From NCBI RefSeq assembly GCF_006494775.1, contig NZ_CP041146.1, positions 3,534,001-3,598,000 of the forward strand: 64,000 bases of DNA, in the 5' to 3' direction. Shown piece by piece: positions 60,489 through 64,000 of this stretch. This DNA is from Nocardioides humi. GTDB lineage: Bacteria; Actinomycetota; Actinomycetes; Propionibacteriales; Nocardioidaceae. The first letter of the stretch is position 1. Each line of letters starts with the position of its first letter. Position numbers and translations under genes: made by a program. Below the pieces are notes generated by a model. It did not search any database, was not told the DNA's origin, and saw only the letters and a list, made by a program, of their open reading frames with translations.

Positions 60489-61802
60489 ATGCGTATCACC
60501 TCACGTCGCCGGAGTGGCGCGGTGCCGCACCGCCAGCAGGTCGCCCGGATCGGCGCGCTCGCCGCGCTCCTGTGTGTCACGACCGTTCTGGCGGCCTGTG
60601 GCGACGACAGGGCGGGCGACGGCCCCCGTGCCAACCGTCCCGCCGCTCCCGCCTCGCTGGGGCCTGGCCAGGAGGCTGACACCAGCCTTCCGCCGGTGAA
60701 GGTCGGCTACCAGAACCTCGAGTCGACCGCGGTCGCCCTGCCGGCGTTCCGGGTCGGCTTCGAGGCCGGGGTGAAGTACGTCAACGAGCACCTCGGTGGC
60801 GTCAAGGGCCACCCGCTCGAGGCCGACGGCTGCAAGACGGACCTGACCCCGGAGACCACGATCAACTGCGACAACCGGTTCGTCGACGACGGTGTCGCGG
60901 CGGTCCTCGTCAACATCGACATCGCGCTCGACGCCGGCCTTCCCGCGCTGCAGAAGGCGGGCATCCCGGTCATCGTCAGTCTCGCGGACTCGCCGGCGGT
61001 GGAGCGGGCCCAGGGGACCGTGTTCAGCTACGGCGCCAGCCGGCGCGCGACCGATGCGGCGGCCCTCAAGGGCATGATCGAGACGGGCTCCAAGAACGTC
61101 ATCATCGCGCTCCCCGACACCTCCGGATACCACGAGCAGTGGGAGGACGTGTACGAGCCGGTGGCCGACCAGAACGACGTGAAGGCCGACGTCGTCTACT
61201 ACCAGCTGGGGAGTGCCGACTACGGGACCCTGGCGTCCATCATCGTCGCGAAGAATCCCGACACCGTGCTCCTGCCGGCGGCCAACGACACCGACTGCGA
61301 CGGCACCCTGCCCGCCCTGGCCGCCGCCGGCTTCGCCGGCAAGATCATGGCCGGATCCTGCTCCGACTTCATCGAGAAGTTCCCGTCGAGCCAGACCGCG
61401 GGCATCTACGTCTACGGCCTGCTGCCCGCGCCGCAGTGGGTGGGCAACCTCCCCGAGAGCGTGGAGGAGGACCTCGCGGTCTTCAACGCCTACATGGAGC
61501 AGGAGGGCCAGGGCGAGTTCGCCAACGCGTTCGGCATGCAGGGCTTCGCGCTCGCGCTCAACGCCGCCAGCATGCTGGCCCAGGCCGACGACCCGACCAC
61601 GTCGGTGTCCACGATGGCGGCGCTGAAGTCGGCTCAGGGGGCGCTGTTCGCGCAGGACGCGAGCTACGACTGCGCGACCGCCGGCGCGCCGGGCTCCTCC
61701 GCCTGCGGCAACCTGACCTGGTACGGACAGGTCCAGGACGACGGAACCATCCTGAACTCCGACTTCAGTCCCATCGACGCGAACGCGGCCCTGCCCGAGT
61801 GA
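60489..61802 (+). CDS. LivK-type branched-chain/aromatic-acid binding lipoprotein
   Basis: A 437-residue periplasmic-type binding protein (type I fold). ATG 60489 follows AAGGAAAGGA. The signal ends in lipobox LAACGDD, then a Pro/Ala-rich linker; VKVGYQNLESTAVALPAFRV is the first strand of the binding domain, and NIDIALDAGLPALQKAGIPV, FSYGASRRATDAAALKGM and NPDTVLLPAANDTD follow. It delivers a ligand to the LivHM-type permease downstream. HAAT-family importers in catabolic clusters commonly take up aromatic or steroid-like acids. A strong hairpin separates it from the permease. Confidence 0.9.
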   Translation: MRITSRRRSGAVPHRQQVARIGALAALLCVTTVLAACGDDRAGDGPRANRPAAPASLGPGQEADTSLPPVKVGYQNLESTAVALPAFRVGFEAGVKYVNEHLGGVKGHPLEADGCKTDLTPETTINCDNRFVDDGVAAVLVNIDIALDAGLPALQKAGIPVIVSLADSPAVERAQGTVFSYGASRRATDAAALKGMIETGSKNVIIALPDTSGYHEQWEDVYEPVADQNDVKADVVYYQLGSADYGTLASIIVAKNPDTVLLPAANDTDCDGTLPALAAAGFAGKIMAGSCSDFIEKFPSSQTAGIYVYGLLPAPQWVGNLPESVEEDLAVFNAYMEQEGQGEFANAFGMQGFALALNAASMLAQADDPTTSVSTMAALKSAQGALFAQDASYDCATAGAPGSSACGNLTWYGQVQDDGTILNSDFSPIDANAALPE

Positions 61803-61806
61803 CCTG

Positions 61807-61838
61807 TTCCGTGCCCCGCCCGTCCGCGGGGCACGGAA
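61807..61838 (+). terminator. 13-bp perfect hairpin between binding protein and permease genes
   Basis: TTCCGTGCCCCGC (61807-61819) pairs with GCGGGGCACGGAA (61826-61838) around a 6-base loop, immediately after the binding-protein stop. It has no T-run. In transporter operons such hairpins raise the ratio of binding protein to permease by partial termination or 3'-end protection. Confidence 0.65.
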
Positions 61839-61890
61839 CGGCTCGCCGGCCGTCACGCGGCCGCCACATCTTCAACTGGGATCGAGAGAG

Positions 61891-64000
61891 ATGTCGAACT
61901 TCTTGGTGTTCCTGGCCCTGGGACTGGGTCTGGGTGCCGTCTACAGCAGCCTGGCCGTGTCCATCGTGGTCACCTACCGCGGGACCGGGGTGGTCAATTT
62001 CGCGTGCGCGGCCATGGCCACGCTGCCGGTCTACGTCTTCAACGACCTGACCGCGAACGGACAGCTCTCCCTGCCCTTCCTGCCCAGCCTGGCGCTGGAT
62101 CCGCCACTACCGGTCGCCGTGCTCATCAGTCTCACCGAGGGCGCGCTCATCGCCCTCCTGGTGCACCTCGTGATCTTCTACCCGCTGCGCAACGCACCCG
62201 AGCTGGCGCGGGTGGTCGCCTCGATCGGCCTGTTCCTGGCCATCACGCAGGGGATCTCCCTGCGGTACGGCGCGGAGCAGCGACCGTTGCTCCCGGTGCT
62301 GCCCGAGTCCCCGGAGCTCACGGTCGGGGGCGCCATCCTCAACACGCCGCGCCTCTGGCTGGCAGGCCTCGTCGTGGTGCTGTCCCTGGCGACCAGCCTC
62401 TGGCTCGCCCGCACCCGCTGGGGTCTCGCCGTCCGGGCCTCGGCGGAGAACGAGCGCGCCGCCGCACTGGCCGGCATCTCGCCGGCCAAGGTCGCGTTCG
62501 TCAGCCTCCTGCTGGCGACGGTCTCCACCACGCTGGTGTTCGTGCTGGCCGGTCCGACGATCGGCCTGCTCACGCCGACGGCGCCGCCGATGCTGATCGT
62601 CCCGGCCCTGGCCGCCGCCCTGCTCGGCCGTCTCCGCTCGATCGGCTGGACCCTCCTCGCCGGCCTCGCCATCGGCGTCGCCTCCGCACAGATCACCTAC
62701 TTCTCCAGCGTGGAGCCGTGGTGGCCGACCTGGGCGCGGCAGGGTCTCGGCGACGCCCTGCCGTTCGCGATCATCGTCGTGGCGCTCTTCCTCATGGGCC
62801 GACGGATCCCGGGCCGCGCAGCGGAGGTCACGGTCTCGCTGCCCAGCGTGGTCGTGCCCCGCAACCGGCTGCTCGTCGTCGTGCTCACCGCAGGCCTCGG
62901 TCTCGTCGCGGTGCTCGGCACCGAGGGGGTCTACCGGTACGGCGTGGTCACGACGCTCGCCTCGCTGCTCATCATGCTCTCGTTCGTCGTGCTGACGGGG
63001 GCCGTGGGGCAGATCTCCCTCGCCCAGGCGGCGTTCGCCGGCGCTGCGGGGTTCGCGCTCTCGAAGATCGGCGACGCCCTGCCGTTCCCGATCTCGATGA
63101 TCGTCGCGGCGCTCGCCGCGTCGGCACTCGGCGTGCTGCTGGGCCTCCCCGCGCTGCGGATCCGCGGCGTGCAGCTGGCCATCGTCAGCCTCGCCGCGGC
63201 GCTCGCCATCCAGAAGTTCGTCTTCTCCAACTCGGCGTTCACCGACCCGGGCGGGAACTTCGTCCCGAGCCCGTCCCTGTTCGGATGGGAGATCGCACCG
63301 CAGAGCGGGAGCGTGATCGCCACGCGCGAGTTCTGTCTCCTCGTGTTCGCCGTCGTGCTGGTGGTCACGCTCCTCGTCGGCAACGTGCTGCGCGGGGAGA
63401 CCGGACGTCACTTCCTCGCGGTCCGGTCCAACGAGAGCGCGGCGGCCTTCGCCGGCATCGACGTGGCGCGCACCAAGATCGTGGCGTTCGCCGTCTCCTC
63501 CTTCCTGGCCGGACTGGGCGGTTCGCTCCTCAGCTACACCCGAGGACAGCTCGACGGCGGCTCCTACGGAGTGGTGGTCGGCCTCACCTTCCTCGCCGTC
63601 GCCTACGTCGGCGGCATCACGAGCATCGGGGGAGCGGTGGTGGCCTCCGTGCTCGCTCCGCTCGGCGTCCTGTACGTGTTCATCGACCGTGACCTCAACG
63701 GCGCCAGCTGGTACCCACTTGCCGGCGGCCTCCTCCTCATCGTCACCGTGCTGCAGAACCCGAGCGGCATCGCCGGTCAGTTCCGCAGGGACCTGGGACG
63801 ACTCTCCGCGCGACTCCGCGGAGGGCGTCGCGTCGGGCCGGCGACCGCGACCCCTCCGGCGTCCGCGCCCGCCGCACCGGATCCCGAACCGATGCTGCGC
63901 CGGGAGATCGGCGGCACCTGCTTCGAGGCCCGCGGGGTCACCGTCCGGTACTCCGGCCTGGTGGCGGTCGACGCCGTCGACCTGGAGGTGCGGGCCGGGG
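61891..64000 (+). CDS. LivH-LivM fusion permease, apparently continuing into a LivG ATPase domain (3' end outside the window)
   Basis: ATG 61891 behind GAGAGAG; reading stays open to the window end (703 residues so far). Residues 1-~310 are a LivH permease (LGLGLGAVYSSLAVSIVVTY, LAVRASAENERAAALAGISP as the EAA-type loop). Residues ~320-640 are a LivM permease (VVLTGAVGQISLAQAAFAGA, FLAVRSNESAAAFAGIDVAR, VAYVGGITSIGGAV). After a Pro/Ala linker (~641-665), FEARGVTVRYSGLVAVDAVD at ~675-695 is the N terminus of a LivG-type ATPase, without an intervening stop. So two permeases and the beginning of an ATPase lie in one polypeptide. The Walker A motif would fall just outside the window. Confidence 0.87.
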   Translation, partial: MSNFLVFLALGLGLGAVYSSLAVSIVVTYRGTGVVNFACAAMATLPVYVFNDLTANGQLSLPFLPSLALDPPLPVAVLISLTEGALIALLVHLVIFYPLRNAPELARVVASIGLFLAITQGISLRYGAEQRPLLPVLPESPELTVGGAILNTPRLWLAGLVVVLSLATSLWLARTRWGLAVRASAENERAAALAGISPAKVAFVSLLLATVSTTLVFVLAGPTIGLLTPTAPPMLIVPALAAALLGRLRSIGWTLLAGLAIGVASAQITYFSSVEPWWPTWARQGLGDALPFAIIVVALFLMGRRIPGRAAEVTVSLPSVVVPRNRLLVVVLTAGLGLVAVLGTEGVYRYGVVTTLASLLIMLSFVVLTGAVGQISLAQAAFAGAAGFALSKIGDALPFPISMIVAALAASALGVLLGLPALRIRGVQLAIVSLAAALAIQKFVFSNSAFTDPGGNFVPSPSLFGWEIAPQSGSVIATREFCLLVFAVVLVVTLLVGNVLRGETGRHFLAVRSNESAAAFAGIDVARTKIVAFAVSSFLAGLGGSLLSYTRGQLDGGSYGVVVGLTFLAVAYVGGITSIGGAVVASVLAPLGVLYVFIDRDLNGASWYPLAGGLLLIVTVLQNPSGIAGQFRRDLGRLSARLRGGRRVGPATATPPASAPAAPDPEPMLRREIGGTCFEARGVTVRYSGLVAVDAVDLEVRAG

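Noticed and set aside
59388..61802. 804-residue fusion of an SDR with a binding protein
   Set aside because: The central part has no similarity to either domain; it is frame-shifted SDR sequence plus intergenic DNA read through because of one missing C. A ribosome site and lipobox mark the real start of the binding protein at 60489.
1..64000. tRNA, rRNA, CRISPR arrays, riboswitches and attachment sites
   Set aside because: I looked for CCA-ended cloverleaf-like segments, rRNA-conserved blocks and regularly spaced direct repeats and saw none that I could support; low-structure RNAs cannot be excluded by eye.

Overview
The window is about 70% GC, densely coded and full of GTG starts and 4-base ATGA/GTGA gene overlaps. 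With an FprA-type ferredoxin reductase, LLM-class (F420-type) oxidoreductases and LivHM fusions, this points to a high-GC actinobacterium, plausibly Nocardioidaceae (inference from gene content; no rRNA is present). Almost every gene belongs to aerobic, CoA-dependent catabolism of carboxylic acids, so this looks like a large catabolic island.

Layout. (1) 1-10.1 kb: an operon for a divergent phenylacetyl-CoA-epoxidase-like enzyme (PaaA, PaaD, PaaB and PaaC homologues) with its own 7Fe-type ferredoxin and FprA-like reductase instead of PaaE, embedded in a complete beta-oxidation set (two enoyl-CoA hydratases, hydroxyacyl-CoA dehydrogenase, thiolase, CoA-transferase/hydrolase) plus an aldehyde dehydrogenase. 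(2) 10.1-21.2 kb: cytochrome P450 facing an operon of aldehyde dehydrogenase, zinc alcohol dehydrogenase, PhyH dioxygenase, Old-Yellow-Enzyme reductase and MFS exporter; then a cysteine hydrolase, SDR and amidohydrolase. (3) 21.2-31.7 kb: acyl-CoA ligase, acyl-CoA dehydrogenase, two SDRs, an IpdAB-like pair, a second ligase, a citryl-CoA-lyase-like protein, a BKACE (DUF849) enzyme and an LLM oxidoreductase, followed by a convergent TetR gene. (4) 32.4-40.8 kb: AhpD-like and SnoaL-like proteins, a complete Dpp/Opp-type ABC importer and a flavin reductase fused to an IclR-like sensor domain. (5) 40.9-50.1 kb: a second module (paired MaoC hydratases, SDR, DapA-like aldolase, TetR, CitE-like lyase, LLM oxidoreductase, HSL esterase, CaiB-type CoA-transferase), interrupted by a decayed IS1380-type element. 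(6) 50.1-58.2 kb: a divergent pair of [lipocalin-like protein + APH-like kinase] units, cupin, aldo-keto reductase and a molybdopterin oxidoreductase. (7) 58.2-64 kb: AraC regulator/SDR pair and a LivK-LivHM(G) branched-chain-type importer, open at the window end.

Regulation. A palindrome close to ACCGGC-YR-GCCGGT occurs about twelve times, nearly always immediately upstream of the operons of regions 2, 3, 4 and 6, often overlapping a readable promoter. It defines a local regulon, probably run by the TetR protein at 31.7-32.4 kb. Region 5 lacks this box and instead shows a TGCTTGTT-containing motif next to its own TetR gene. Region 7 has neither.

Quality caveat. At least twelve genes carry single-base frameshifts. 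All but one are explained by one missing base in a G or C run, and the repaired frames usually end in the expected overlap with the next gene. I treat these genes as probably intact with homopolymer undercalls, but the sequence alone cannot exclude real mutations.
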